From Clostridium luticellarii (GTDB lineage Bacteria; Bacillota; Clostridia; Clostridiales; Clostridiaceae), in contig NZ_PVXP01000003.1 in NCBI RefSeq assembly GCF_002995845.1, positions 79,645-143,644 of the forward strand: a DNA stretch of 64,000 bases, given 5' to 3'. Below are positions 36,657-45,744 of this stretch, one piece after another (the first letter of the stretch is position 1; each line of letters starts with the position of its first letter). The position numbers were made by a program, and so were the translations under genes. The notes under the pieces were generated by a model. The model did not search any database. It was given only the letters and a program-made list of their open reading frames with translations, and was not told the DNA's origin.

Positions 36657-37571
36657 ATGGAACTACCAAAGGATGCCTTTGAAAAAGTATTTAAAAAGGA
36701 AAAGCAGTCAGAGGAGCTGGTAAGGCCTACCATATCCTACTGGCAGGATGTATGGAGAAGATTAAAACTCAACAAATTGGCTGTAGCCGGTTTATTCTTT
36801 GTAATATTCATCACTTTGCTGGCTATAATAGGTCCGATATTTTCAAAATATAATTATTACAGTCAAAATTTGAATATGGCAAACCTACCGCCCAGCGTCG
36901 GGCACTGGTTTGGAACAGATAAATTTGGAAGAGATATATTTATAAGAATATTGTATGGAGCAAGAATTTCTCTTACCGTAGGTTATGTTGCAAGTTTGCT
37001 GGACATACTAATTGGAATAGTATATGGAGGTATAGCAGGTTATTTCGGGGGAATGGTGGATAATATAATGATGAGAATAGTGGATATTCTATATTCTATT
37101 CCCATGACCATATATGTAATACTTTTCATGGTGGTATTCGGTGCCGGGCTCAAGAGCATAATAATAGCTCTGGCGGTTGCATTCTGGCTAACCATGGCAA
37201 GGATAGTAAGAGGAGAAATAATGTCACTAAAACAGCAGGAATTCGTCCTTGCCGCAAAAACTCTCGGGGCATCATCTGTAAGAATAATCCTCAAGCACCT
37301 GATTCCAAACTGTTTGGGACCCATAATAGTGACACTGACTCTCTCTATCCCCGATGCTATATTCACAGAATCATTCTTAAGTTTTATAGGCCTGGGTGTA
37401 TCAGCTCCAATGGCATCCTGGGGTACTTTAGCTTCCGATGCCCTAGACAGCTTTCAGCTGTATCCCCTTCAATTATTTTTCCCATCTATAGCCATATGTT
37501 TAACTATGCTTGCATTTAATTTATTAGGCGACGGACTCAGAGATTCTCTGGATCCTAAAATGAAAAAATAA
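36657..37571 (+). CDS. oppC: Oligopeptide ABC transporter permease OppC/DppC
   Basis: This is the second permease of the system, 304 residues, with a long cytoplasmic N-terminus, six spans, the HWFGTDKFGRDIFIRILYGA motif and the EAA loop (FVLAAKTLGASSVRIILKHL). The ATG follows AGGGAGGGATAAGAG. It is 15 bases after oppB. Confidence 0.94.
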   Translation: MELPKDAFEKVFKKEKQSEELVRPTISYWQDVWRRLKLNKLAVAGLFFVIFITLLAIIGPIFSKYNYYSQNLNMANLPPSVGHWFGTDKFGRDIFIRILYGARISLTVGYVASLLDILIGIVYGGIAGYFGGMVDNIMMRIVDILYSIPMTIYVILFMVVFGAGLKSIIIALAVAFWLTMARIVRGEIMSLKQQEFVLAAKTLGASSVRIILKHLIPNCLGPIIVTLTLSIPDAIFTESFLSFIGLGVSAPMASWGTLASDALDSFQLYPLQLFFPSIAICLTMLAFNLLGDGLRDSLDPKMKK

Positions 37572-37586
37572 CAGGAGGACGTTTAA

Positions 37587-38606
37587 ATGGATAGATTACT
37601 TGAAGTAAATAATATGCATACATCTTTCCAGACTTATCTGGGCGAGGTAAAGGCAGTGAGGGGTGTATACTTTCATCTTGAGAAAGGTGAAGCTCTGGGG
37701 ATAGTCGGAGAATCTGGAAGTGGAAAAAGTATAACCATGATGTCAATTATGAAGCTTCTCCCGGAAAACGGCAAAACAACAGCGGATAGTATAAAATTTT
37801 TAGACAAAGATCTGCTGAAACTGAATAATAAAAAAATGGAGGGTATAAGGGGAAATGATATCGGAATGATCTTTCAAGACCCTATGACCTCTCTGGATCC
37901 AGTTTTCAAAATAGGTCATCAACTGGCGGAACCACTTATAAAGCATAAACATATGAACAAAGAAGATGCCAGGAAAAAAGTAATTGAAATGCTGAAACTG
38001 GTTAAAATACCCAGCGCAGATAAAAGAATAAACCAATATCCACATGAATTCTCAGGCGGCATGAGACAAAGGGCAATGATAGCCATGGCATTAATCTGCA
38101 ATCCAAAACTTCTAATTGCGGACGAGCCCACTACAGCCCTTGATGTGACAATACAGGCACAAATACTTGAACTTATGAAAGATCTAAAAACAAAATTAGG
38201 TATGTCCATAATTTTAATAACACACGATCTAGGTGTCGTAGCAAATCTATGCAGCAGAATAAACGTGATGTACGGCGGAATGATTATAGAAAGCGGGAGT
38301 ACAAGAGACATATTTTACAATTCAAAACATCCATATACCTGGGGACTTTTGAAAAGTATACCAAATCCAATGGAAGACATAAAGCAGAGACTCAAGCCGA
38401 TAGACGGAACTCCTCCGGATCTGTTAAAACCTCCAGCAGGATGTCCTTTCGCCCCAAGATGCGAGTATACCATGAAAATATGTCTCAGCAAATTGCCCGG
38501 GGCATTTAAAATAGATGAGAATCATTTTTCTCTTTGCTGGCTCAATCACCTAAATGCACCTAAAACAGACAAAATAAGCGGAGGCGTTATAAAAAATGAA
38601 ATATGA
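37587..38606 (+). CDS. oppD: Oligopeptide ABC transporter ATPase OppD
   Basis: This is one of two ATPases of the importer. Walker A GESGSGKS, signature SGGMRQRA, Walker [13 protein letters not shown] and the C-terminal Opp extension with the Cys-containing [20 protein letters not shown] motif are present. The C-terminal cysteines may carry an iron-sulfur cluster, as shown in some relatives. The ATG follows AGGAGGACG. Confidence 0.95.
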   Translation: MDRLLEVNNMHTSFQTYLGEVKAVRGVYFHLEKGEALGIVGESGSGKSITMMSIMKLLPENGKTTADSIKFLDKDLLKLNNKKMEGIRGNDIGMIFQDPMTSLDPVFKIGHQLAEPLIKHKHMNKEDARKKVIEMLKLVKIPSADKRINQYPHEFSGGMRQRAMIAMALICNPKLLIADEPTTALDVTIQAQILELMKDLKTKLGMSIILITHDLGVVANLCSRINVMYGGMIIESGSTRDIFYNSKHPYTWGLLKSIPNPMEDIKQRLKPIDGTPPDLLKPPAGCPFAPRCEYTMKICLSKLPGAFKIDENHFSLCWLNHLNAPKTDKISGGVIKNEI

Positions 38607-39579
38607 CAGACCACTTGTTGAAATAAAAAAACTTAAAAAGTATTTTCCTGCAAAAAAATCATTTTTTGGTAAAGTAACCAGCAATGTAAAAGCAGTGGAC
38701 AATATGTCCTTTACCATAAACAAAGGAGAAACTCTGGGATTAGTTGGGGAATCAGGCTGCGGCAAGACAACTATCGGAAGAACCATAATCAAGTTATACG
38801 AGCCAACAGATGGACAGATAATATACGATGGTACGGATATATCAAGGTTTTCCAGCAGCAAAATGCTGCCCTACAGAAGAAAAATGCAGATGATATTCCA
38901 GGATCCTTATGCATCTCTTGATTCAAGAATGACAGTAGGTGACATAATAGGAGAGTCTATAGATATTCACAACCTGATGAAGGGAAAAGAAAGACAGGAA
39001 AGAATTCAATATCTCTTAAACAAGGTGGGTTTAAATGAAGACCACACAAACAGGTATCCTCATGAATTTTCAGGTGGACAAAGGCAGAGGATTGGTATAG
39101 CGAGAGCTCTTGCCGTTGAACCTGAATTCATAGTGTGTGATGAGCCCATATCAGCTCTGGATGTATCAATTCAGGCACAGGTAATAAATATGCTGGAAGA
39201 TCTTCAGGATGATTTAGGGCTTACATATTTGTTCATAGCCCACGATCTATCCATGGTAAAGCATATATCCACCAAAATCGGGGTGATGTATCTAGGGAAA
39301 ATGCTGGAAATGGCAGAAAGTAATGAACTGTACCAAAACTCTCTTCATCCCTACACCAGAGCACTGCTGTCGGCAATACCGGTACCGAATCCTGATATGG
39401 CAGCTAAAAACAAGAGAATAATGCTGGAAGGTGAAACTCCTTCTCCAATAGATCCTCCGCCAGGCTGCAGATTCAAAGACAGATGCAGATACTCCATGAA
39501 AAGGTGCTCTGAAAAGGATCCTGAATTAAAGGACATGGGCAGCGGACACTATGCGGCCTGCTATTTATACGATAAGTAA
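38596..39579 (+). CDS. oppF: Oligopeptide ABC transporter ATPase OppF
   Basis: This is the second ATPase. Walker [10 protein letters not shown], signature [11 protein letters not shown], Walker [15 protein letters not shown] and the C-terminal [20 protein letters not shown] motif match the OppF type. The start overlaps the end of oppD by 11 bases, so translation is probably coupled. Confidence 0.95.
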   Translation: MKYDRPLVEIKKLKKYFPAKKSFFGKVTSNVKAVDNMSFTINKGETLGLVGESGCGKTTIGRTIIKLYEPTDGQIIYDGTDISRFSSSKMLPYRRKMQMIFQDPYASLDSRMTVGDIIGESIDIHNLMKGKERQERIQYLLNKVGLNEDHTNRYPHEFSGGQRQRIGIARALAVEPEFIVCDEPISALDVSIQAQVINMLEDLQDDLGLTYLFIAHDLSMVKHISTKIGVMYLGKMLEMAESNELYQNSLHPYTRALLSAIPVPNPDMAAKNKRIMLEGETPSPIDPPPGCRFKDRCRYSMKRCSEKDPELKDMGSGHYAACYLYDK

Positions 39580-39655
39580 ACCAAAATAAGATATATAGAA
39601 TGTTTATACTGCATAAACATATTATATACTAAAATTTTTATTGAGGGGGATTATT

Positions 39656-41305
39656 ATGCTGAAAAACAAGTTTAAAATTCTTGCAGTTGCAATGTCACTT
39701 GCATTCATAGGTTCATTGTTCGCTGGCTGCGGAAATTCCAAAAACGGCTCAGACTCAAATGGCAAAAGCACTATAAAAGTAAATATTGCTGCCGAGCCCA
39801 GGACAATTGATCCTGGATTGAACAACACAGTTGAAGGCGCACAGGTAATCTGTAACGCTTTCGAAGGCCTGACAAATCTGGACAAAAATGAAAAACCCAT
39901 ACCCGGGGTTGCAGAAAAATGGGACATATCCAGTGATGGGCTCACTTATACTTTCCATCTGAGGAAAAATGCAAAATGGTCCGACGGGAAACCTGTTACT
40001 GCAAAGGATTTCGAGTATGCCTGGAAAAGAGCTCTGGATCCAAAAACCGCTTCCCAATACTCATATCAATTATTCTATTTAAAAAACGGTGAAGCCTATA
40101 ATAAGGGCAAAGCTCAGGAAAACCAGGTAGGAGTCACTGCCAAAGATGATTATACACTGGTAGCCACACTTGAAAATCCTACACCCTATTTCCTGTCACT
40201 TACATCTTTTCCTACCTACGATCCTGTAAGAAAAGACGTAGTTGAAAAAAATCCAAACAGCTGGGCTACAAAGCCGGAGACCTATATATCAAATGGCCCT
40301 TATAAACTGGTAGAATACAAGTCAAAGGACAGCTTGAATTTTGAAAAAAGCCCAAATTACTGGGACAATAAAAACATAAAAATAAATAGAATTGAATTCA
40401 AAACCCTGGAAAATGCCAGCAGCTATTATGCAGCATTCAAGACAGGAGAGCTGGACCTTATAGATAAACCGCCTGCTGCTGAAACCCCTGAGCTGCTGAA
40501 AAGCGGGACGGCAAAGGCCTATCCATATTTAGCCATCTACTACTATGATATAAATTTATCACCGCAGGCTAAAAGCATAAATTCAGATGCAGCTAAGGCA
40601 CTAAGCGATGTAAGAGTTAGAAAGGCATTGAGCCTGGCTATAGACAGAACTTCCATAACCGAAAAAGTTACAAAATCCGGTGAGATACCTGCTACTTCCT
40701 TCGTACCTAAAGGTACCAGTGATTCAAATGGGAAGGAATTCACAGACAAAGAGTATTTCTCAAAAACTGCAGATATACCACAGGCCAAAAAACTGCTGGC
40801 TGAGGCAGGCTATCCCGGAGGAAAAGGCTTCCCACAGCTGGAGATACTGTACAATACAATGCAGGGACATCAAAATATAGCACAGGCAGTTCAGGACATG
40901 TGGAAAAAGAACCTGGGGATAAATGTTACTCTCAAAAATGTGGAGAGAAAAGTCCACCTGGCCCAGCTTCAAAATCATCAGTTCATACTTGGCAGGGACG
41001 GCTGGACAGCTGATTACGATGATGCCATGACATTTCTTGATATATTTACAACTGGAAACGGCAACAACATGGCAGGGTATTCAAATTTAAAATACGATCA
41101 GCTGATATCCCAGGCCAAATCAGAACCTGATAAGGCTGAAAGAGCCGGCTTGATGCATCAGGCTGAAGATCAGCTCCTGACTGATCTACCTATAATACCT
41201 ATTTACTACTACACTGAAGTTGTATGCATGAACCCGAAGCTTAAAGATGCCCATATATCAAATTTAGGTTTCTTCATCTTCAGAGATGCATATCTGGAAA
41301 AATAA
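39656..41305 (+). CDS. oppA: Oligopeptide-binding lipoprotein OppA
   Basis: This is the extracellular solute-binding protein of the system. It has a lipoprotein signal (basic MLKNKFK, hydrophobic core, lipobox LFAGC with Cys near residue 24) and the family 5 binding-protein fold, including the NVWKISSDGLTYTF-like segment (here KWDISSDGLTYTFHLRKNAK). The ATG at 39656 follows GAGGGGGATTATT. About 76 bases separate it from oppF. Confidence 0.94.
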   Translation: MLKNKFKILAVAMSLAFIGSLFAGCGNSKNGSDSNGKSTIKVNIAAEPRTIDPGLNNTVEGAQVICNAFEGLTNLDKNEKPIPGVAEKWDISSDGLTYTFHLRKNAKWSDGKPVTAKDFEYAWKRALDPKTASQYSYQLFYLKNGEAYNKGKAQENQVGVTAKDDYTLVATLENPTPYFLSLTSFPTYDPVRKDVVEKNPNSWATKPETYISNGPYKLVEYKSKDSLNFEKSPNYWDNKNIKINRIEFKTLENASSYYAAFKTGELDLIDKPPAAETPELLKSGTAKAYPYLAIYYYDINLSPQAKSINSDAAKALSDVRVRKALSLAIDRTSITEKVTKSGEIPATSFVPKGTSDSNGKEFTDKEYFSKTADIPQAKKLLAEAGYPGGKGFPQLEILYNTMQGHQNIAQAVQDMWKKNLGINVTLKNVERKVHLAQLQNHQFILGRDGWTADYDDAMTFLDIFTTGNGNNMAGYSNLKYDQLISQAKSEPDKAERAGLMHQAEDQLLTDLPIIPIYYYTEVVCMNPKLKDAHISNLGFFIFRDAYLEK

Positions 41306-41330
41306 TTTACAATTAAAAGGAGGGACAAAT

Positions 41331-41690
41331 ATGTCAACTAATCCAAGAGATTTATTGAATGAATTTACAGGAGGACTTCAAGAACTGGGAGCTACTCATG
41401 GTGAAGAACTCAATTCTTTCATGAACCTGCTTAAAACAATGTACAGACCCACTGCCATAGATACAAAAACAAAAGAGCTCATAAGTGTGGCCATAGCTGC
41501 CTACACCCGCTGCCAGTACTGCATAGCCTACCATGTCTACAAGGCTCTTGAAGCTGGTGCCAAAAGAGATGAAATTGTGGATGCTTCCATGATATCAGTT
41601 GCCTTCGGAGCAGGTCCTGCAATGGCTTACAGCGTGACATTAGTAAAACAATCCATAGATGAATTTGAAAATGATTTCAAGAAAATATAA
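41331..41690 (+). CDS. Carboxymuconolactone decarboxylase / AhpD-like protein
   Basis: This is a small protein of 119 residues with the CMD-family active motif TRCQYCIAYHVYKALEAGAK, in which the CxxC pair and following His form a peroxidase-type redox site. It could be a peroxiredoxin partner or general disulfide reductase; the substrate is unknown. The ATG follows AAAGGAGGG. It lies 25 bases after oppA and is probably in the same transcript. Confidence 0.85.
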   Translation: MSTNPRDLLNEFTGGLQELGATHGEELNSFMNLLKTMYRPTAIDTKTKELISVAIAAYTRCQYCIAYHVYKALEAGAKRDEIVDASMISVAFGAGPAMAYSVTLVKQSIDEFENDFKKI

Positions 41691-41700
41691 CAAACTATTT

Positions 41701-41734
41701 TAAAAGCGGCCTTTATTGAAAAGGTCGCTTTTAA
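41701..41734. terminator. Terminator between opp operon and cbiN
   Basis: TAAAAGCGGCCTTT and AAAGGTCGCTTTTA pair with one G-U position around a short loop. It lies between convergent transcripts. The T tract is weak on the plus strand. Confidence 0.55.
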
Positions 41735-41801
41735 CGCTGTTAATTATAATAAATATGATTAAAGAAAAGTCTTTAAGTAAACATTTTACCATTTAAACAG
41801 T

Positions 41802-42137
41802 TTAATTCCCAATTTTTGTATGAGGGTCAGTCCCCTTAATTTTATTTCTCTCTACAAATCTTCCCAGGAAGAAGAATAGAACTCCCATTCCTATACCTGT
41901 CTGTACACAAAACAGCAAACTCTCAATTTCACCGGGAAGTTCTCCGCCAATCCATTTTTCCATGACAGGTGTAGCCCAGGGTTTATATTCAGTTCCTTTA
42001 ATCTGTGAAACCACTTTACTTCCTGCATCATCGGAACCGCCAAATTCAGCACCTTTCAATGTAAATAATGGCACAACGGCAATCAACACGGCAATAACTA
42101 ATAAAATAATAATTTTTTGCTTGGTCTTTTTTCCCAT
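41802..42137 (-). CDS. cbiN: Cobalt ECF transporter small subunit CbiN
   Basis: CbiN is a two-span membrane protein that activates CbiM. The protein has spans at about residues 8-26 and 70-92, and the conserved GSDDAG and GEIESLLFCVQTGIG motifs. Its last ten codons (GTDPHTKIGN) run through a GGGGACTGACCC repeat, so the C-terminal tail appears to come from that repeat. The ATG overlaps the cbiM stop by one base (TAATG). Confidence 0.93.
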   Translation of the reverse strand: MGKKTKQKIIILLVIAVLIAVVPLFTLKGAEFGGSDDAGSKVVSQIKGTEYKPWATPVMEKWIGGELPGEIESLLFCVQTGIGMGVLFFFLGRFVERNKIKGTDPHTKIGN

Positions 42138-42889
42138 TAATTTTCTCCTCCTTTCAGAAATCCAATGCCTGTCAACTCGGATTTTGCATATGTTTCAAGA
42201 CACATAACTATAACAACAGTCAAAATACCTTCAACAATAGCCAATGGAACCTGTGTAGGTGCAAATACTGCAAGGAATTTTGCCGCTGATGCGGAGACAC
42301 CACCATTTGCAGATGGATATGCAAGTGCAAGCTGGATACTTGTTACACAATAAGTGAATAAATCACCAATTGCTGCTGCCAGAAAAATACCTACATGTTT
42401 ATTCACTTTCAACTTTCCACACACTTTGTAGATTGCATAGGAAACCAGCGGACCTGCAATAGCCATTGAAAACGTATTGGCCCCCAAAGTAGTCAATCCA
42501 CCATGAGCAAGCAGTATTGCCTGAAAAATCAATACAATGATACCTAAAATGCTTACTGCACTGGGTCCAAATAAAATTGCACCGAGTCCTGTACCGGTCA
42601 TATGTGAACAACTTCCTGTCACTGAAGGGATCTTCAAAGATGAGACTATAAAAATAAATGCACCTACCATTGCAAGAACAGTAATTGATCTACGATTCTC
42701 GGACAATGTTTTTCTAATTGACAAGTAACCTGCTACCAGGAATGGAGCTGATATAACACCCCATAAAATACAGAATTTCGGTGGAAGATATCCTTCCATG
42801 ATATGCATTGCATTTGCCACTGGAGCTACTCCAAAAGCCAGCGCAAAACATGCCACAACTGCAATAATTTTCTTTTGCTTTAAATTCAT
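42137..42889 (-). CDS. cbiM: Cobalt ECF transporter substrate-binding subunit CbiM
   Basis: CbiM is the membrane S component that binds cobalt. A signal peptide (about residues 1-27) ends before MHIMEGYLPPKFCI, the conserved mature N-terminus whose Met-His residues coordinate the metal. Later blocks SVTGSCSHMTGTGLGAILFG and QAILLAHGGLTTLGANTFSM carry further conserved His. It follows cbiO by 35 bases. Confidence 0.96.
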   Translation of the reverse strand: MNLKQKKIIAVVACFALAFGVAPVANAMHIMEGYLPPKFCILWGVISAPFLVAGYLSIRKTLSENRRSITVLAMVGAFIFIVSSLKIPSVTGSCSHMTGTGLGAILFGPSAVSILGIIVLIFQAILLAHGGLTTLGANTFSMAIAGPLVSYAIYKVCGKLKVNKHVGIFLAAAIGDLFTYCVTSIQLALAYPSANGGVSASAAKFLAVFAPTQVPLAIVEGILTVVIVMCLETYAKSELTGIGFLKGGEN

Positions 42890-42924
42890 TTTATTTTCCC
42901 CCTTGTTTATGTTTAATATTTACT

Positions 42925-43776
42925 CTAGGACAAAATATCCAGAGATATTTTCCTTTCAAGTATTCTTTTGAGTTCCTGCGTATTTTTAGGATACTCTTTT
43001 GTATCTCCCATTAAATGTTTTTTTACAAGCAATTCATATACCTCCAGCATGGTTGGCTGTCTTAGATTTGCCCTTTTTAAAATTTTCATATTTCTAAAAA
43101 TCTCCAGCGGCGTTCCATCTGCAATAATACTGCCCTGAAAAAATACAAGTATTCTTTCAGCCCATCTATATGCAAAATCCACATCATGGGTGGAAATAAG
43201 CATTGTCTTTCCCTCTGAAACAAGCTTGGCCAGAACCTCTTCCAGCATCATGGCATTTAAAGGATCCAGTGCTGCCGTTGGTTCATCAAATATAATGATC
43301 TCTGATTTCATGGCTATGATATCTGCAATACTGACACGCTTTTTTTCACCGCCGCTCAGATAATGAGGAGGGCGATCCCTTAAATCCCAGATGTTCATGT
43401 ATTCCAGTGCTTCTTTCACCCTTTTTTTTACTTCTTCTTTAGGAAGTTTTAAATTCATAGGTCCAAACCCAACTTCTGCCATAACTGTAGAAGCTATAAT
43501 TTGATTGTCTGCATCTTGAAATACAATTCCAATATTTTTTCTAAGCTCTTTTAAATTTTTTTTATTGATAACCGTATTGCGATAGATGATTTTTCCGCCT
43601 TCCGGGGTAAGCACACCGTTGACATTCAGGAAAAATGTGGATTTGCCGGATCCATTGGAACCAATAACAGCAATTTTCTCACCTTCATGGACATCCAAAT
43701 TTATTCCATTTAGTGCATGTTTTCCATTTCCGTAAGTATAACAAAGATTCTCAACTTTCAATATAGGTTCTTTCAT
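42925..43776 (-). CDS. cbiO: Cobalt ECF transporter ATPase CbiO
   Basis: This is the ABC ATPase of the energy-coupling module. Walker A GSNGSGKST, Q-loop VFQDADNQI, signature LSGGEKKRVSIA and Walker B IIIFDEPTAALDP are all clear. The ATG lies 15 bases after cbiQ, with AAGGGG before it. The substrate (cobalt) is inferred from cbiM/cbiN and the cobalamin riboswitch. Confidence 0.96.
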   Translation of the reverse strand: MKEPILKVENLCYTYGNGKHALNGINLDVHEGEKIAVIGSNGSGKSTFFLNVNGVLTPEGGKIIYRNTVINKKNLKELRKNIGIVFQDADNQIIASTVMAEVGFGPMNLKLPKEEVKKRVKEALEYMNIWDLRDRPPHYLSGGEKKRVSIADIIAMKSEIIIFDEPTAALDPLNAMMLEEVLAKLVSEGKTMLISTHDVDFAYRWAERILVFFQGSIIADGTPLEIFRNMKILKRANLRQPTMLEVYELLVKKHLMGDTKEYPKNTQELKRILERKISLDILS

Positions 43777-43791
43777 AATTGCCCCTTTCTA

Positions 43792-44691
43792 TCACGTAAA
43801 CCCCCACAGCAAAAACAGGGAAATTACAAATGATGACGCTGCAGCAATATGTACTGTTTCTACCTTTTTATCCTCCATCCAGAATATAAGCTCACCATCG
43901 TAACACCTGGCTTCCATTGCATCATAATAAGCTTCCGCCTTTTTCATTGAAACAATCAATATATTGCTCACAATACCTCCAAATGTATTGCAGGAAGTTT
44001 TAAAGTCACAGTATCCCAAGCGGGATTCAGCAGAATTTTTCATTTTAGTATAAGCATCCATTAATATGAAAATATAACGATATATGATATCCATCAATTC
44101 CACTATAATCTTTGGCACATGGGCTTTTCGGAGTACATAAATAATTTCGGAAGACGGAGTGGACAATGCCATCATCTGTAAGGCACTTATTGCTGCAAAA
44201 ACTTTCAGTACTAGAAAAAGCATTTCTTTGAGCTTTGCCTGAGAGGTAAACACATAAAAAAATCCAAGATACAGATTATATTGTCCCATGGGCCGTCTTG
44301 AAAAATCAATGCCAATAGTGATAGTTCCCAGGATAATAAATACTATTGGTATGGACAGTACAGACAAATATGCATGTACTGGAATTCCTCCTTTTACAAT
44401 TGTCAGATAGGCCATTGCAATAATGACCACAACAGATACATATGGGTTGTCAAATGCAATACAAAGAATAAGTATTAAAATAGAAAAAAGTACTTTAAAA
44501 GCAGAATTCCAATGCTTGATTTTAGAATTATAAGCATAAGAATCAATTTCAAAACCCTCGCCGTGTTTATGTCCAATCCCATGATGAGAATGATGTGCTT
44601 CTTCGCAGCAGGCATGGCTATGCTCATGTCTCTCTTTGAGGAAAAAAGCAATCATCAAAAAAGCAGCACACAAAACAATAATTTTTACCAT
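43792..44691 (-). CDS. cbiQ: Cobalt ECF transporter transmembrane subunit CbiQ with His-rich N-terminus
   Basis: CbiQ is the T component linking CbiM to the CbiO ATPase. The core has about five spans and the coupling-helix motif (SAESRLGYCDFKTSC and AEAYYDAMEARCYDGEL). Unusually, about 55 residues precede the core: a membrane helix and then a metal-binding-like cluster (HEHSHACCEEAHHSHHGIGH) with many His and two Cys. The ATG follows AAGGAGGTGTGAA. It is the first gene of cbiQOMN, downstream of the cobalamin riboswitch. Confidence 0.92.
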   Translation of the reverse strand: MVKIIVLCAAFLMIAFFLKERHEHSHACCEEAHHSHHGIGHKHGEGFEIDSYAYNSKIKHWNSAFKVLFSILILILCIAFDNPYVSVVVIIAMAYLTIVKGGIPVHAYLSVLSIPIVFIILGTITIGIDFSRRPMGQYNLYLGFFYVFTSQAKLKEMLFLVLKVFAAISALQMMALSTPSSEIIYVLRKAHVPKIIVELMDIIYRYIFILMDAYTKMKNSAESRLGYCDFKTSCNTFGGIVSNILIVSMKKAEAYYDAMEARCYDGELIFWMEDKKVETVHIAAASSFVISLFLLWGFT

Positions 44692-44799
44692 TTCACACCT
44701 CCTTAGATTTTCACTAAGTGTTAGTACAGCAAATCTTTATGCTCTCACTTAAGAAAAAAATTACTTCTTGAAATCCTTTTAAATTCTTCTAAACGTGTA

Positions 44800-44841
44800 T
44801 TAAAATTCAAAAGTCCTCTTAACTCACAGTTAAGAGGACTT
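44800..44841 (-). terminator. Terminator of the cobalamin riboswitch
   Basis: A perfect 14-base stem (AAGTCCTCTTAACT and complement, loop GTG) lies between the aptamer and cbiQ. On the minus strand it is followed by TTGAATTTTAAT. It is the probable expression platform. Confidence 0.85.
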
Positions 44842-44902
44842 AAAGCCACAGCAATTATAAAAATATATTGCAATCACCCCCTATCTATCGTAGAGTTAAT
44901 CG

Positions 44903-45050
44903 TATACTATTGCAACAGGTATTCTGACTCAAGCATCATTGCCCCTATAACCTTCCCAGTTTCCCAGTGGCATTTAATAAGGACTCATCTCTTACAGCGG
45001 CGAGACCGTGTAGGATTTTCACCTAGCTTCCCATCTATTTTAAATCAATT
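44903..45050 (-). ncRNA. Cobalamin riboswitch
   Basis: On the minus strand the conserved elements appear in order: GGGAAGCTAGGTGAAAATCC, ACGGTCTCGCCGCTGTAA, GAGTCC, TGCCACTG, GGGAAGG, and TGAGTCAGAATACCTGTTG, the B12-box region. It lies ahead of the cobalt transporter operon, which adenosylcobalamin would repress. Confidence 0.96.
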
Positions 45051-45085
45051 TATAATTTTATTATTAATAATTATACACCAATTTT

Positions 45086-45114
45086 AATATATAGCATATT
45101 GTTCCATAAGTCAA
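45086..45114 (-). promoter_or_regulatory. Promoter of the cbi operon
   Basis: On the minus strand TTGACT and TATATT are separated by exactly 17 bases, about 35 bases before the riboswitch aptamer. Confidence 0.6.
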
Positions 45115-45189
45115 GCATATAAATATAGTTACTATCCAAAATCCATTATATTTTTGTCAAATAGCTTACCTATATCCCCTGATTCTTAT

Positions 45190-45199
45190 GTGGTATAAT
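45190..45199 (+). promoter_or_regulatory. Extended -10 promoter of the small membrane protein gene
   Basis: TGGTATAAT matches an extended -10 element (TGnTATAAT). No convincing -35 box lies 17 bases upstream. It is about 60 bases before the GTG start. Confidence 0.4.
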
Positions 45200-45257
45200 T
45201 GTCTTATTGGAAATTATGTTTAAATATGTTTATAAATATAATTTGGAGGAATTAATT

Positions 45258-45677
45258 GTGAATAAAAATATTAAATCCTGTTTTTTCTTGATTATTACAC
45301 TTGTATGTCTTGTATTTATTGAAATTTTCATCAATATAATGAAAGAAATTGTAAAAAGCAATTTCGATGTAATCTCACTGCTTCTTTTTATCAGTTTGAT
45401 GTCCATAGTTTTTGGTTTTATATTAAATGTTCAGCACTTTATTGAACAGCTTAAGTGCCGTGGAACCATAATCTGGGATATTCCCAAATTATCATTGAGT
45501 ATCTTACTTTTTGTCATATTTGTCTTATATACTTTAACATGCTTAAAAATAATTGCATCAACTAGATTTATAACAATAATAATGTTTGAATATCCCTATT
45601 CATTTATATTTTTAGGTATCTTATTCGGACATACTCTTACTGAATTATTTTCAAAAGATTCCACAGAATCCATGTAA
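45258..45677 (+). CDS. Four-span membrane protein of unknown function
   Basis: This 139-residue hydrophobic protein has about four membrane spans (for example FFLIITLVCLVFIEIFI and LSILLFVIFVLYTLTCL). No family was recognised. The GTG at 45258 follows GGAGGAATTAATT; the frame is open 17 codons upstream without a ribosome site. It is divergent from the cbi operon. Confidence 0.65.
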   Translation: MNKNIKSCFFLIITLVCLVFIEIFINIMKEIVKSNFDVISLLLFISLMSIVFGFILNVQHFIEQLKCRGTIIWDIPKLSLSILLFVIFVLYTLTCLKIIASTRFITIIMFEYPYSFIFLGILFGHTLTELFSKDSTESM

Positions 45678-45730
45678 ATTATTCTCTATAAGCGAATTAC
45701 TTTTTAAATGTAATTTCCATTTTTTGTTAT

Positions 45731-45743
45731 GGGGTCAGACCCC
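45731..45743. repeat. GGGGTC-A-GACCCC palindrome after gerC
   Basis: A perfect 13-base palindrome lies directly after the gerC stop. It belongs to the same motif family as those at 33095, 34531 and 41823. Confidence 0.7.
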
Positions 45744-45744
45744 A

